Shown piece after piece: positions 9,666-22,310 of a stretch of 64,000 nt of DNA (the stretch's first letter is position 1; the number at the start of each line of letters is the position of its first letter). Below the pieces are notes generated by a model. The model worked only from the letters and a program-made list of their open reading frames with translations, ran no database searches and was not told where the DNA came from. Position numbers and translations under genes: made by a program. The DNA comes from Diadophis punctatus similis. Its lineage: Eukaryota; Chordata; Lepidosauria; Squamata; Dipsadidae. Location: NCBI GenBank assembly GCA_023053685.1, contig JALIGW010000025.1:11684953-11748952 (forward strand). The letters are read 5' to 3'.

Positions 9666-12340
9666 AAATGATGCCCAGAAGTGAAAAAAAATTTTTCATC
9701 TCAAATGCAAAAACGGATGCTACGACATGAATCAGGGTGAAATTCCATACTTAAAAATGGTATTGCTTGCTGTTTTTAAAAATTGAGTGTTTATGGTCCC
9801 CGGGGAAGAACCGCGTGATGCCGGGGTCAGAAAAAGTGGTGCCCAGAAGTGGAAAAAATTTTTTCATCTCAAATGCAAAAACGGATGCTGGGGAAAAAAT
9901 GCGTGATGCCGGGGTCAGAAAAAATGGTGCCTAGAAGTGAAAAAAATTTTTTCATCTCAAATGCAAAAACGGATGCTGGGACATGAATCAGGGTGGAATT
10001 CCATACTTAAAAATGGTATTGCTTGCTGTTTTTAAAAATTGAGTGTTTTTGGTCCCCGAGGAAAAACGCGTGATGCCGGGGTCAGAAAAAATGGTGCCCA
10101 GAAGTGGAAAAAAAAATTTTCATCTCAAATGCAAAAACGGATGCTGGGACATGAATCAGGGTGGAATTTCATACTTAAAAATGGTATTGCTTGCTGTTTT
10201 TAAAAATTGAGTGTTTTTGGTCCCTGAGGAAAAAAACCGTGATGCCGCGGTGAGAAAAAATGGTGCCTAGAACCGAAAAAAATTTTTTCATCTCAAATGC
10301 AAAAATGGATGCTAGGACATTAATCAGGGTGAAATTCCATACTTAAAAATGGTATTGCTTGCTGTTTTAAAAAATTGAGTGTTTTTGGTCCCCGAGGAAA
10401 AAACACGTGATGCCGGGGTCAGAAAAAATGGTGATCAGAAGTGAAAAAAATTTTTTTATCTCAAATGCAAAAACGGATGCTGGGACATGAATCAGGGTGG
10501 AATTTCATACTTAAAAATGGTATTGCTTGCTGTTTTTAAAAATTGAGTGTTTTTGGTCCCCGAGGAAAAAACGCATGATGCCGGGGTCAGAAAAAATGGT
10601 GCCCAGAAGTAAAAAAAAAATTTCATCTCAAATGCAAAAATGGATGCTAGGACATTAATCAGGGTGAAATTCCATACTTAAAAATAGTATTGCTTGCTGT
10701 TTTTAAAAATTGAGTTTTTTGGTCCCCGAGGAAAAAATGCATGATGCCGGGGTCAGAAAAAATGGTGCCCAGAAGTGAAAATGTTTTTTTCATCTCAAAT
10801 GCAAAAATGGATGCTAGGACATTAATCAGGGTGAAATTCCATACTTAAAAATGGTATTGCTTGCTGTTTTTAAAATTTAGTATTTTTGGTCCCCGAGGAA
10901 AAACGCATGATGCCGGGGTCAGAAAAAATGGTGCCCAGAAACGAATTTTTTTTTCTATCTCAAATGCAAAAACGGATGCTGGGACATGAATAAGGGTGGA
11001 ATTTCATACTTTAAAATGGTATTGCTTGCTGTTTTTAAAAATTGAGTGTTTTTGGTCCCCGAGGAAAAAAACCGTGATGCCGCGGTCAGAAAAAATGGTG
11101 CCCAGAAGCGAAAACATTTTTTTCAAGTCAAATGCAAAAATGGATGGTGGGACATGAATTGGGTTGAATTTCATACTTAAAAATGGTATTGCTTGCTATT
11201 TTTAAAAATTGAGTGTTTTTGGTCCCTGAGGAAAAAAACCGTGATGCCGCTGTGAGAAAAAATGGTGCCTAGAACCGAAAAAAAAAATTTCATCTCAAAT
11301 GCAAAAACGGATGCTACAACATTAATCAGGGTGAAATTCCATACTTAAAAATGGTATTGCTTGCTGTTTTTAAAAATTGAGTGTTTTTGGTCCCCGGGGA
11401 AAAAACGCGTGATGCCGGGGTCAGAAAAAGTGGTGCCCAGAAGTAGAAAAAAAATTTTTCATCTCAAATGCAAAAACGGATGCTGGGGAAAAAATGCGTG
11501 ATGCCGGGGTCAGAAAAAATGGTGCCAAGAAGCGAAAAAATCTTTTTCATCTCAAATGCAAAAACGGATGCTGGGACATTAATCAGGGTGAAATTCCATA
11601 CTTAAAAATGGTATTGAATGCTGTTTTTAAAAATTGAGTGTTTTTGGTCCCCGAGGAAAAAACGCGTCAGAAAAAATGGTGCCCAGAAACGAAATTTTTT
11701 TTTAATCTCAAATGCAAAAATGGATGCTAGGACGTTAATCAGGGTGAAATTCCATACTAAAAATGGTATTGCATGCTGTTTTTAAAAATTGAGTGTTTTT
11801 GGTCCCCGAGGAAAAAACCCGTGATGCCGCGGTCAGAAAAAATGGTGCCCAGAAACGAATTTTTTTTCCATCTCAAATGCAAAAACGGATGCTGGGACAT
11901 GAATCAGGGTGGAATTTCATACTTAAAAATGGTATTGCTTGCTGTTTTTAAAAATTGAGTGTTTTTGGTCCCTGAGGAAAAAAACCGTGATGCCGCGGTG
12001 AGAAAAAATGGTGCCTAGAACCGAAAAAAAATTTTCATCTCAAATGCAAAAATGGATGCTAGGACATTAATCAGGGTGAAATTCCATACTTAAAAATGGT
12101 ATTGCTTGCTGTTTTAAAAAATTGAGTGTTTTTGGTCCCCGAGGAAAAAACACGTGATGCCGGGGTCAGAAAAAATGGTGCCCAGAAGTGAAAAAAAATT
12201 TTTCATCTCAAATGCAAAAACGGATGCTACGACATTAATCAGGGTGAAATTCCATACTTAAAAATGGTATTGCTTGCTGTTTTTAAAAATTGAGTGTTTT
12301 TGGTCCCCGAGGAAAAAATGCGTGATGCCGGGGTCAGAAA
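9333..12340. repeat. 3,008 bp HOR, copy 1
   Basis: The order of monomers starting at the 'caattgc' monomer (mark 9336) repeats from mark 12344, an offset of 3,008 bp. It holds 19 monomers, two of them short (about 9834-9921 and 11428-11516). It therefore combines part of the 835 bp unit, the 'gtttatgg' block, a 'ggtgatcag' monomer and a near complete 1,246 bp-type segment. It is related to the 3,010 bp block at 2.3-7.3 kb but joined differently. Confidence 0.86.
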
Positions 12341-15180
12341 AAATGGTGCCCAGAAGTGAAAATGTTTTTTTCATCTCAATTGCAAAAATGGATGCTAGGA
12401 CATTAATCAGGGTGAAATTCCATACTTCAAAATGGTATTGCTTGCTGTTTTTAAAATTGAGTGTTTTTGGTCCCCGAGGAAAAACGCGTGATGCCGCGGT
12501 CAGAAAAAATGGTGCCCAGAAGCGAAAACATTTTTTTCAAGTCAAATGCAAAAATGGATGCTGGGACATGAATTGGGTTGAATTTCATACTTAAAAATGG
12601 TATTGCTTGCTGTTTTTAAAAATTGAGTGTTTTTGGTCCCCGAGGAAAAAACGCGTGATGCCGGGGTCAGAAAAAATGGTGCCCAGAAGTGAAAAAAAAT
12701 TTTTCATCTCAAATGCAAAAACGGATGCTACGACATGAATCAGGGTGAAATTCCATACTTAAAAATGGTATTGCTTGCTGTTTTTAAAAATTGAGTGTTT
12801 ATGGTCCCCGGGGAAGAACCGCGTGATGCCGGGGTCAGAAAAAGTGGTGCCCAGAAGTGGAAAAAAATTTTTCATCTCAAATGCAAAAACGGATGCTGGG
12901 GAAAAAATGCGTGATGCCGGGGTCAGAAAAAATGGTGCCTAGAAGTGAAAAAAAATTTTTCATCTCAAATGCAAAAACGGATGCTGGGACATGAATCAGG
13001 GTGGAATTCCATACTTAAAAATGGTATTGCTTGCTGTTTTTAAAAATTGAGTGTTTTTGGTCCCCGAGGAAAAACGCGTGATGCCGGGGTCAGAAAAAAT
13101 GGTGCCCAGAAGTGAAAAAAAAATTTTCATCTCAAATGCAAAAACGGATGCTGGGACATGAATCAGGGTGGAATTTCATACTTAAAAATGGTATTGCTTG
13201 CTGTTTTTAAAAATTGAGTGTTTTTGGTCCCTGAGGAAAAAAACCGTGATGCCGCGGTGAGAAAAAATGGTGCCTAGAACCGAAAAAAAATTTTTCATCT
13301 CAAATGCAAAAATGGATGCTAGGACATTAATCAGGGTGAAATTCCATACTTAAAAATGGTATTGCTTGCTGTTTTTAAAAATTGAGTGTTTTTGGTCCCC
13401 GAGGAAAAAACGCATGATGCCGGGGTCAGAAAAAATGGTGCCCAGAAGTAAAAAAAAAAATTTCATCTCAAATGCAAAAATGGATGCTAGGACATTAATC
13501 AGGGTGAAATTCCATACTTAAAAATAGTATTGCTTGCTGTTTTTAAAAATTGAGTGTTTTTGGTCCCCGAGGAAAAAATGCATGATGCCGGGGTCAGAAA
13601 AAATGGTGCCCAGAAGTGAAAATGTTTTTTTCATCTCAAATGCAAAAATGGATGCTAGGACATTAATCAGGGTGAAATTCCATACTTAAAAATGGTATTG
13701 CTTGCTGTTTTTAAAATTTAGTATTTTTGGTCCCCGAGGAAAAACGCATGATGCCGGGGTCAGAAAAAATGGTGCCCAGAAACGAATTTTTTTTTCTATC
13801 TCAAATGCAAAAACGGATGCTGGGACATGAATAAGGGTGGAATTTCATACTTTAAAATGGTATTGCTTGCTGTTTTTAAAAATTGAGTGTTTTTGGTCCC
13901 CGAGGAAAAAGACCGTGATGCCGCGGTCAGAAAAAATGGTGCCCAGAAGCGAAAACATTTTTTTCAAGTCAAATGCAAAAATGGATGCTGGGACATGAAT
14001 TGGGTTGAATTTCATACTTAAAAATGGTATTGCTTGCTGTTTTTAAAAATTGAGTGTTTTTGGTCCCTGAGGAAAAAAACCGTGATGCCGCTGTGAGAAA
14101 AAATGGTGCCTAGAACCGAAAAAAAAAATTTCATCTCAAATGCAAAAACGGATGCTACAACATTAATCAGGGTGAAATTCCATACTTAAAAATGGTATTG
14201 CTTGCTGTTTTTAAAAATTGAGTGTTTTTGGTCCCCGGGGAAAAAACGCGTGATGCCGGGGTCAGAAAAAGTGGTGCCCAGAAGTAGAAAAAAAATTTTT
14301 CATCTCAAATGCAAAAACGGATGCTGGGGAAAAAATGCGTGATGCCGGGGTCAGAAAAAATGGTGCCAAGAAGCGAAAAAATCTTTTTCATCTCAAATGC
14401 AAAAATGGATGCTGGGACATTAATCAGGGTGAAATTCCATACTAAAAATGGTATTGAATGCTGTTTTTAAAAATTGAGTGTTTTTTGTCCCTGAGGAAAA
14501 AACGCGTCAGAAAAAATGGTGCCCAGAAACGAAATTTTTTTTTAATCTCAAATGCAAAAATGGATGCTAGGACGTTAATCAGTGTGAAATTCCATACTAA
14601 AAATGGTATTGCATGCTGTTTTTAAAAATTGAGTGTTTTTGGTCCCCGAGGAAAAAACCCGTGATGCCGCGGTCAGAAAAAATGGTGCCCAGAAACGAAT
14701 TTTTTTTCCATCTCAAATGCAAAAACGGATGCTGGGACATGAATCAGGGTGGAATTTCATACTTAAAAATGGTATTGCTTGCTGTTTTTAAAAATTGAGT
14801 GTTTTTGGTCCCTGAGGAAAAAAACCGTGATGCCGCGGTGAGAAAAAATGGTGCCTAGAACCGAAAAAAAAATTTTCATCTCAAATGCAAAAATGGATGC
14901 TAGGACATTAATCAGGGTGAAATTCCATACTTAAAAATGGTATTGCTTGCTGTTTTAAAAAATTGAGTGTTTTTGGTCCCCGAGGAAAAAACGCGTGATG
15001 CCGGGGTCAGAAAAAATGGTGATCAGAAGTGAAAAATTTTTTTTTATCTCAAATGCAAAAACGGATGCTGGGACATGAATCAGGGTGGAATTTCATACTT
15101 AAAAATGGTATTGCTTGCTGTTTTTAAAAATTGAGTGTTTTTGGTCCCCGAGGAAAAAACGCATGATGCCGGGGTCAGAA
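12341..15180. repeat. 3,008 bp HOR, copy 2, one monomer shorter
   Basis: This copy matches 9333-12340, but the offset falls from 3,008 to 2,840 bp after about 13.4 kb. The 'ggtgatcag' monomer present at 10429 is absent here, a clean one-monomer loss of 168 bp. Short monomers lie at about 12842-12929 and 14269-14357. Confidence 0.85.
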
Positions 15181-15515
15181 AAAATGGTGCCCAGAAGTAA
15201 AAAAAAAAATTTCATCTCAAATGCAAAAATGGATGCTAGGACATTAATCAGGGTGAAATTCCATACTTCAAAATAGTATTGCTTGCTGTTTTTAAAAATT
15301 GAGTGTTTTTGGTCCCCGAGGAAAAAATGCATGATGCCGGGGTCAGAAAAAATGGTGCCCAGAAGTGAAAATGTTTTTTTCATCTCAAATGCAAAAATGG
15401 ATGCTAGGACATTAATCAGGGTGAAATTCCATACTTAAAAATGGTATTGCTTGCTGTTTTTAAAATTTAGTATTTTTGGTCCCCGAGGAAAAACGCATGA
15501 TGCCGGGGTCAGAAA
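15181..15515. repeat. 1,246 bp-type fragment
   Basis: Two monomers (marks 15185 and 15353) carry the 'aagtaaaaaa', 'ttcaaaatagtattg' and 'gaaaatg' subtypes seen at 1082-1416. The sequence then switches into the 835 bp order near 15.53 kb. The same fragment recurs at 18.43-18.76 kb. Confidence 0.85.
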
Positions 15516-17400
15516 AAATGGTGCCCAGAAACGAATTTTTTTTCCATCTCAAATGCAAAAACGGATGCTGGGACATGAATCAGGGTGGAATTTCATACTT
15601 AAAAATGGTATTGCTTGCTGTTTTTAAAAATTGAGTGTTTTTGGTCCCTGAGGAAAAAAACCGTGATGCCGCGGTGAGAAAAAATGGTGCCTAGAACCGA
15701 AAAAAAATTTTCATCTCAAATGCAAAAATGGATGCTAGGACATTAATCAGGGTGAAATTCCATACTTAAAAATGGTATTGCTTGCTGTTTTAAAAAATTG
15801 AGTGTTTTTGGTCCCCGAGGAAAAAACACGTGATGCCGGGGTCAGAAAAAATGGTGCCCAGAAGTGAAAAAAAATTTTTCATCTCAAATGCAAAAACGGA
15901 TGCTACGACATTAATCAGGGTGAAATTCCATACTTAAAAATGGTATTGCTTGCTGTTTTTAAAAATTGAGTGTTTTTGGTCCCCGAGGAAAAAATGCGTG
16001 ATGCCGGGGTCAGAAAAAATGGTGCCCAGAAGTGAAAATGTTTTTTTCATCTCAATTGCAAAAATGGATGCTAGGACATTAATCAGGGTGAAATTCCATA
16101 CTTCAAAATGGTATTGCTTGCTGTTTTTAAAATTGAGTGTTTTTGGTCCCCGAGGAAAAACGCGTGATGCCGCGGTCAGAAAAAATGGTGCCCAGAAGCG
16201 AAAACATTTTTTTCAAGTCAAATGCAAAAATGGATGTTGGGACATGAATTGGGTTGAATTTCATACTTAAAAATGGTATTGCTTGCTGTTTTTAAAAATT
16301 GAGTGTTTTTGGTCCCCGAGGAAAAAACTCGTGATGCCGCGGTCAGAAAAAATGGTGCCCAGAAACGAATTTTTTTTCCATCTCAAATGCAAAAACGGAT
16401 GCTGGGACATGAATCAGGGTGGAATTTCATACTTAAAAATGGTATTGCTTGCTGTTTTTAAAAATTGAGTGTTTTTGGTCCCTGAGGAAAAAAACCGTGA
16501 TGCCGCGGTGAGAAAAAATGGTGCCTAGAACCGAAAAAAAATTTTTCATCTCAAATGCAAAAATGGATGCTAGGACATTAATCAGGGTGAAATTCCATAC
16601 TTAAAAATGGTATTGCTTGCTGTTTTAAAAAATTGAGTGTTTTTGGTCCCCGAGGAAAAAACACGTGATGCCGGGGTCAGAAAAAATGGTGCCCAGAAGT
16701 GAAAAAAAAATTTTCATCTCAAATGCAAAAACGGATGCTACGACATTAATCAGGGTGAAATTCCATACTTAAAAATGGTATTGCTTGCTGTTTTTAAAAA
16801 TTGAGTGTTTTTGGTCCCCGAGGAAAAAATGCGTGATGCCGGGGTCAGAAAAAATGGTGCCCAGAAGTGAAAATGTTTTTTTCATCTCAATTGCAAAAAT
16901 GGATGCTAGGACATTAATCAGGGTGAAATTCCATACTTCAAAATGGTATTGCTTGCTGTTTTTAAAATTGAGTGTTTTTGGTCCCCTAGGAAAAACGCGT
17001 GATGCCGCGGTCAGAAAAAATGGTGCCCAGAAGCGAAAACATTTTTTTCAAGTCAAATGCAAAAATGGATGCTGGGACATGAATTGGGTTGAATTTCATA
17101 CTTAAAAATGGTATTGCTTGCTGTTTTTAAAAATTGAGTGTTTTTGGTCCCCGAGGAAAAAACTCGTGATGCCGCGGTCAGAAAAAATGGTGCCCAGAAA
17201 CGAATTTTTTTTCCATCTCAAATGCAAAAACGGATGCTGGGACATGAATCAGGGTGGAATTTCATACTTAAAAATGGTATTGCTTGCTGTTTTTAAAAAT
17301 TGAGTGTTTTTGGTCCCTGAGGAAAAAAACCGTGATGCCGCGGTGAGAAAAAATGGTGCCTAGAACCGAAAAAAAAATTTTCATCTCAAATGCAAAAACG
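15516..17400. repeat. 835 bp pentamer HOR, cluster 2
   Basis: Marks run 15519, 15685, 15852, 16020, 16186, 16353, 16519, 16687, 16855, 17021, 17188 and 17354. Cycles begin at the 'caattgc' monomers 16020 and 16855, 835 bp apart. The second cycle has 'cccctaggaa' near 16983 where most copies read 'ccccgaggaa'. Order breaks near 17.4 kb at the unusual 'ggatggtacgac' site. Confidence 0.92.
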
Positions 17401-18765
17401 GATGGTACGACATTAATCAGGGTGAAATTCCATACTTAAAAATGGTATTGCTTGCTGTTTTTAAAAATTGAGTGTTTTTGGTCCCCGGGGAAAAAACGCG
17501 TGATGCCGGGGTCAGAAAAAGTGGTGCCCAGAAGTAGAAAAAAAATTTTTCATCTCAAATGCAAAAACGGATGCTGGGGAAAAAATGCGTGATGCCGGGG
17601 TCAGAAAAAATGGTGCCAAGAAGCGAAAAAATCTTTTTCATCTCAAATGCAAAAACGGATGCTGGGACATTAATCAGGGTGAAATTCCATACTAATAATG
17701 GTATTGCATGCTGTTTTTAAAAATTGAGTGTTTTTGGTCCCCGAGGAAAAAACGCGTCAGAAAAAATGGTGCCCAGAAACGAAATTTTTTTTTCATCTCA
17801 AATGCAAAAATGGATGCTAGGACGTTAATCAGGGTGAAATTCCATACTTAAAAATGGTATTGCTTGCTGTTTTTAAAAATTGAGTGGTTTTGGTCCCCGA
17901 GGAAAAACGCGTGATGCCGCGGTCAGAAAAAATGGTGCCCAGAAGCGAAAAATTTTTTTTCAAGTCAAATGAAAAAATGGATGCTGGGACATGAATTGGG
18001 TTGAATTTCATACTTAAAAATGGTATTTCTTGCTGTTTTTAAAATTTAGTGTTTTTGGTCCCCGAGGAAAAACGCGTGATGCCGGGGTCAGAAAAAATGG
18101 TGCCCAGAAGTGAAAAAAAATTTTTCATCTCAAATGCAAAAACGGATGCTAGGACATTAATCAGGGTGAAATTCCATACTTCAAAATGGTATTGCTTGCT
18201 GTTTTTAAAAATTGAGTGGTTTTGGTCCCCGAGGAAAAACGCGTGATGCCGCGGTCAGAAAAAATGGTGCCCAGAAGCGAAAAAATTTTTTTCAAGTCAA
18301 ATGAAAAAATGGATGCTGGGACATGAATTGGGTTGAATTTCATACTAAAAAATGGTATTGCTTGCTGTTTTTAAAAATTGAGTGTTTTTGGTCCCCGAGG
18401 AAAAAACGCATGATGCCGGGGTCAGAAAAAATGGTGCCCAGAAGTAAAAAAAAAAATTTCATCTCAAATGCAAAAATGGATGCTAGGACATTAATCAGGG
18501 TGAAATTCCATACTTCAAAATAGTATTGCTTGCTGTTTTTAAAAATTGAGTGTTTTTGGTCCCCGAGGAAAAAATGCATGATGCCGGGGTCAGAAAAAAT
18601 GGTGCCCAGAAGTGAAAATGTTTTTTTCATCTCAAATGCAAAAATGGATGCTAGGACATTAATCAGGGTGAAATTCCATACTTAAAAATGGTATTGCTTG
18701 CTGTTTTTAAAATTTAGTATTTTTGGTCCCCGAGGAAAAACGCATGATGCCGGGGTCAGAAAAAA
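17401..18765. repeat. Linker block between pentamer clusters
   Basis: It contains a G-class short monomer (about 17519-17607) and an 11 bp-deleted monomer (17608-17763). Two similar monomers (marks 17933 and 18265, 332 bp apart) carry 'gagtggttttgg' and 'caagtcaaatgaaaaa'. A 1,246 bp-type fragment follows (18432-18766). The 'gagtggtttt' feature otherwise characterises domain 2, so this block may preserve an ancestor of a domain 2 monomer. Confidence 0.83.
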
Positions 18766-21700
18766 TGGTGCCCAGAAACGAATTTTTTTTCCATCTCAAA
18801 TGCAAAAACGGATGCTGGGACATGAATCAGGGTGGAATTTCATACTTAAAAATGGTATTGCTTGCTGTTTTTAAAAATTGAGTGTTTTTGGTCCCTGAGG
18901 AAAAAAACCGTGATGCCGCGGTGAGAAAAAATGGTGCCTAGAACCGAAAAAAAATTTTCATCTCAAATGCAAAAATGGATGCTAGGACATTAATCAGGGT
19001 GAAATTCCATACTTAAAAATGGTATTGCTTGCTGTTTTAAAAAATTGAGTGTTTTTGGTCCCCGAGGAAAAAACACGTGATGCCGGGGTCAGAAAAAATG
19101 GTGCCCAGAAGTGAAAAAAAATTTTTCATCTCAAATGCAAAAACGGATGCTACGACATTAATCAGGGTGAAATTCCATACTTAAAAATGGTATTGCTTGC
19201 TGTTTTTAAAAATTGAGTGTTTTTGGTCCCCGAGGAAAAAATGCGTGATGCCGGGGTCAGAAAAAATGGTGCCCAGAAGTGAAAATGTTTTTTTCATCTC
19301 AATTGCAAAAATGGATGCTAGGACATTAATCAGGGTGAAATTCCATACTTCAAAATGGTATTGCTTGCTGTTTTTAAAATTGAGTGTTTTTGGTCCCCTA
19401 GGAAAAACCCGTGATGCCGCGGTCAGAAAAAATGGTGCCCAGAAGCGAAAACATTTTTTTCAAGTCAAATGCAAAAATGGATGCTGGGACATGAATTGGG
19501 TTGAATTTCATACTTAAAAATGGTATTGCTTGCTGTTTTTAAAAATTGAGTGTTTTTGGTCCCCGAGGAAAAAACTCGTGATGCCGCGGTCAGAAAAAAT
19601 GGTGCCCAGAAACGAATTTTTTTTCCATCTCAAATGCAAAAACGGATGCTGGGACATGAATCAGGGTGGAATTTCATACTTAAAAATGGTATTGCTTGCT
19701 GTTTTTAAAAATTGAGTGTTTTTGGTCCCTGAGGAAAAAAACCGTGATGCCGCGGTGAGAAAAAATGGTGCCTAGAACCGAAAAAAAAATTTTCATCTCA
19801 AATGCAAAAATGGATGCTAGGACATTAATCAGGGTGAAATTCCATACTTAAAAATGGTATTGCTTGCTGTTTTAAAAAATTGAGTGTTTTTGGTCCCCGA
19901 GGAAAAAACACGTGATGCCGGGGTCAGAAAAAATGGTGCCCAGAAGTGAAAAAAAAATTTTCATCTCAAATGCAAAAACGGATGCTACGACATTAATCAG
20001 GGTGAAATTCCATACTTAAAAATGGTATTGCTTGCTGTTTTTAAAAATTGAGTGTTTTTGGTCCCCGAGGAAAAAATGCGTGATGCCGGGGTCAGAAAAA
20101 ATGGTGCCCAGAAGTGAAAATGTTTTTTTCATCTCAATTGCAAAAATGGATGCTAGGACATTAATCAGGGTGAAATTCCATACTTCAAAATGGTATTGCT
20201 TGCTGTTTTTAAAATTGAGTGTTTTTGGTCCCCGAGGAAAAACGCGTGATGCCGCGGTCAGAAAAAATGGTGCCCAGAAGCGAAAACATTTTTTTCAAGT
20301 CAAATGCAAAAATGGATGCTGGGACATGAATTGGGTTGAATTTCATACTTAAAAATGGTATTGCTTGCTGTTTTTAAAAATTGAGTGTTTTTGGTCCCCG
20401 AGGAAAAAACTCGTGATGCCGCGGTCAGAAAAAATGGTGCCCAGAAACGAATTTTTTTTCCATCTCAAATGCAAAAACGGATGCTGGGACATGAATCAGG
20501 GTGGAATTTCATACTTAAAAATGGTATTGCTTGCTGTTTTTAAAAATTGAGTGTTTTTGGTCCCTGAGGAAAAAAACCGTGATGCCGCGGTGAGAAAAAA
20601 TGGTGCCTAGAACCGAAAAAAAAATTTTCATCTCAAATGCAAAAACGGATGCTACGACATTAATCAGGGTGAAATTCCATACTTAAAAATGGTATTGCTT
20701 GCTGTTTTTAAAAATTGAGTGTTTTTGGTCCCCGAGGAAAAAACACGTGATGCCGGGGTCAGAAAAAATGGTGCCCAGAAGTGAAAAAAAATTTTTCATC
20801 TCAAATGCAAAAACGGATGCTACGACATTAATCAGGGTGAAATTCCATACTTAAAAATGGTATTGCTTGCTGTTTTTAAAAATTGAGTGTTTTTGGTCCC
20901 CGAGGAAAAAATGCGTGATGCCGGGGTCAGAAAAAATGGTGCCCAGAAGTGAAAATGTTTTTTTCATCTCAATTGCAAAAATGGATGCTAGGACATTAAT
21001 CAGGGTGAAATTCCATACTTCAAAATGGTATTGCTTGCTGTTTTTAAAATTGAGTGTTTTTGGTCCCCTAGGAAAAACGCGTGATGCCGCGATCAGAAAA
21101 AATGGTGCCCAGAAGCGAAAACATTTTTTTCAAGTCAAATGCAAAAATGGATGCTGGGACATGAATTGGGTTGAATTTCATACTTAAAAATGGTATTGCT
21201 TGCTGTTTTTAAAAATTGAGTGTTTTTGGTCCCCGAGGAAAAAACTCGTGATGCCGCGGTCAGAAAAAATGGTGCCCAGAAACGAATTTTTTTTCCATCT
21301 CAAATGCAAAAACGGATGCTGGGACATGAATCAGGGTGGAATTTCATACTTAAAAATGGTATTGCTTGCTGTTTTTAAAAATTGAGTGTTTTTGGTCCCT
21401 GAGGAAAAAAACCGTGATGCCGCGGTGAGAAAAAATGGTGCCTAGAACCGAAAAAAAAATTTTCATCTCAAATGCAAAAATGGATGCTAGGACATTAATC
21501 AGGGTGAAATTCCATACTTAAAAATGGTATTGCTTGCTGTTTTAAAAAATTGAGTGTTTTTGGTCCCCGAGGAAAAAACACGTGATGCCGGGGTCAGAAA
21601 AAATGGTGCCCAGAAGTGAAAAAAAAATTTTCATCTCAAATGCAAAAACGGATGCTACGACATTAATCAGGGTGAAATTCCATACTTAAAAATGGTATTG

Positions 21701-22310
21701 CTTGCTGTTTTTAAAAATTGAGTGTTTTTGGTCCCCGAGGAAAAAATGCGTGATGCCGGGGTCAGAAAAAATGGTGCCCAGAAGTGAAAATGTTTTTTTC
21801 ATCTCAATTGCAAAAATGGATGCTAGGACATTAATCAGGGTGAAATTCCATACTTCAAAATGGTATTGCTTGCTGTTTTTAAAATTGAGTGTTTTTGGTC
21901 CCCGAGGAAAAACGCGTGATGCCGCGGTCAGAAAAAATGGTGCCCAGAAGCGAAAACATTTTTTTCAAGTCAAATGCAAAAATGGATGCTGGGACATGAA
22001 TTGGGTTGAATTTCATACTTAAAAATGGTATTGCTTGCTGTTTTTAAAAATTGAGTGTTTTTGGTCCCCGAGGAAAAAACTCGTGATGCCGCGGTCAGAA
22101 AAAATGGTGCCCAGAAACGAATTTTTTTTCCATCTCAAATGCAAAAACGGATGCTGGGACATGAATCAGGGTGGAATTTCATACTTAAAAATGGTATTGC
22201 TTGCTGTTTTTAAAAATTGAGTGTTTTTGGTCCCTGAGGAAAAAAACCGTGATGCCGCGGTGAGAAAAAATGGTGCCTAGAACCGAAAAAAAAATTTTCA
22301 TCTCAAATGC
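18766..22310. repeat. 835 bp pentamer HOR, cluster 3 (longest)
   Basis: Cycles start at the 'caattgc' monomers with marks 19267, 20102, 20937 and 21772, each exactly 835 bp apart, with a partial cycle upstream (18766-19099). This gives a little over four cycles. Cycles 1 and 3 carry 'cccctagg' in the second monomer and cycles 2 and 4 'ccccgagg', hinting at a 1,670 bp ten-monomer super-unit. Cycle 2 contains a short patch matching a neighbouring monomer type at about 20646-20710. Confidence 0.93.
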
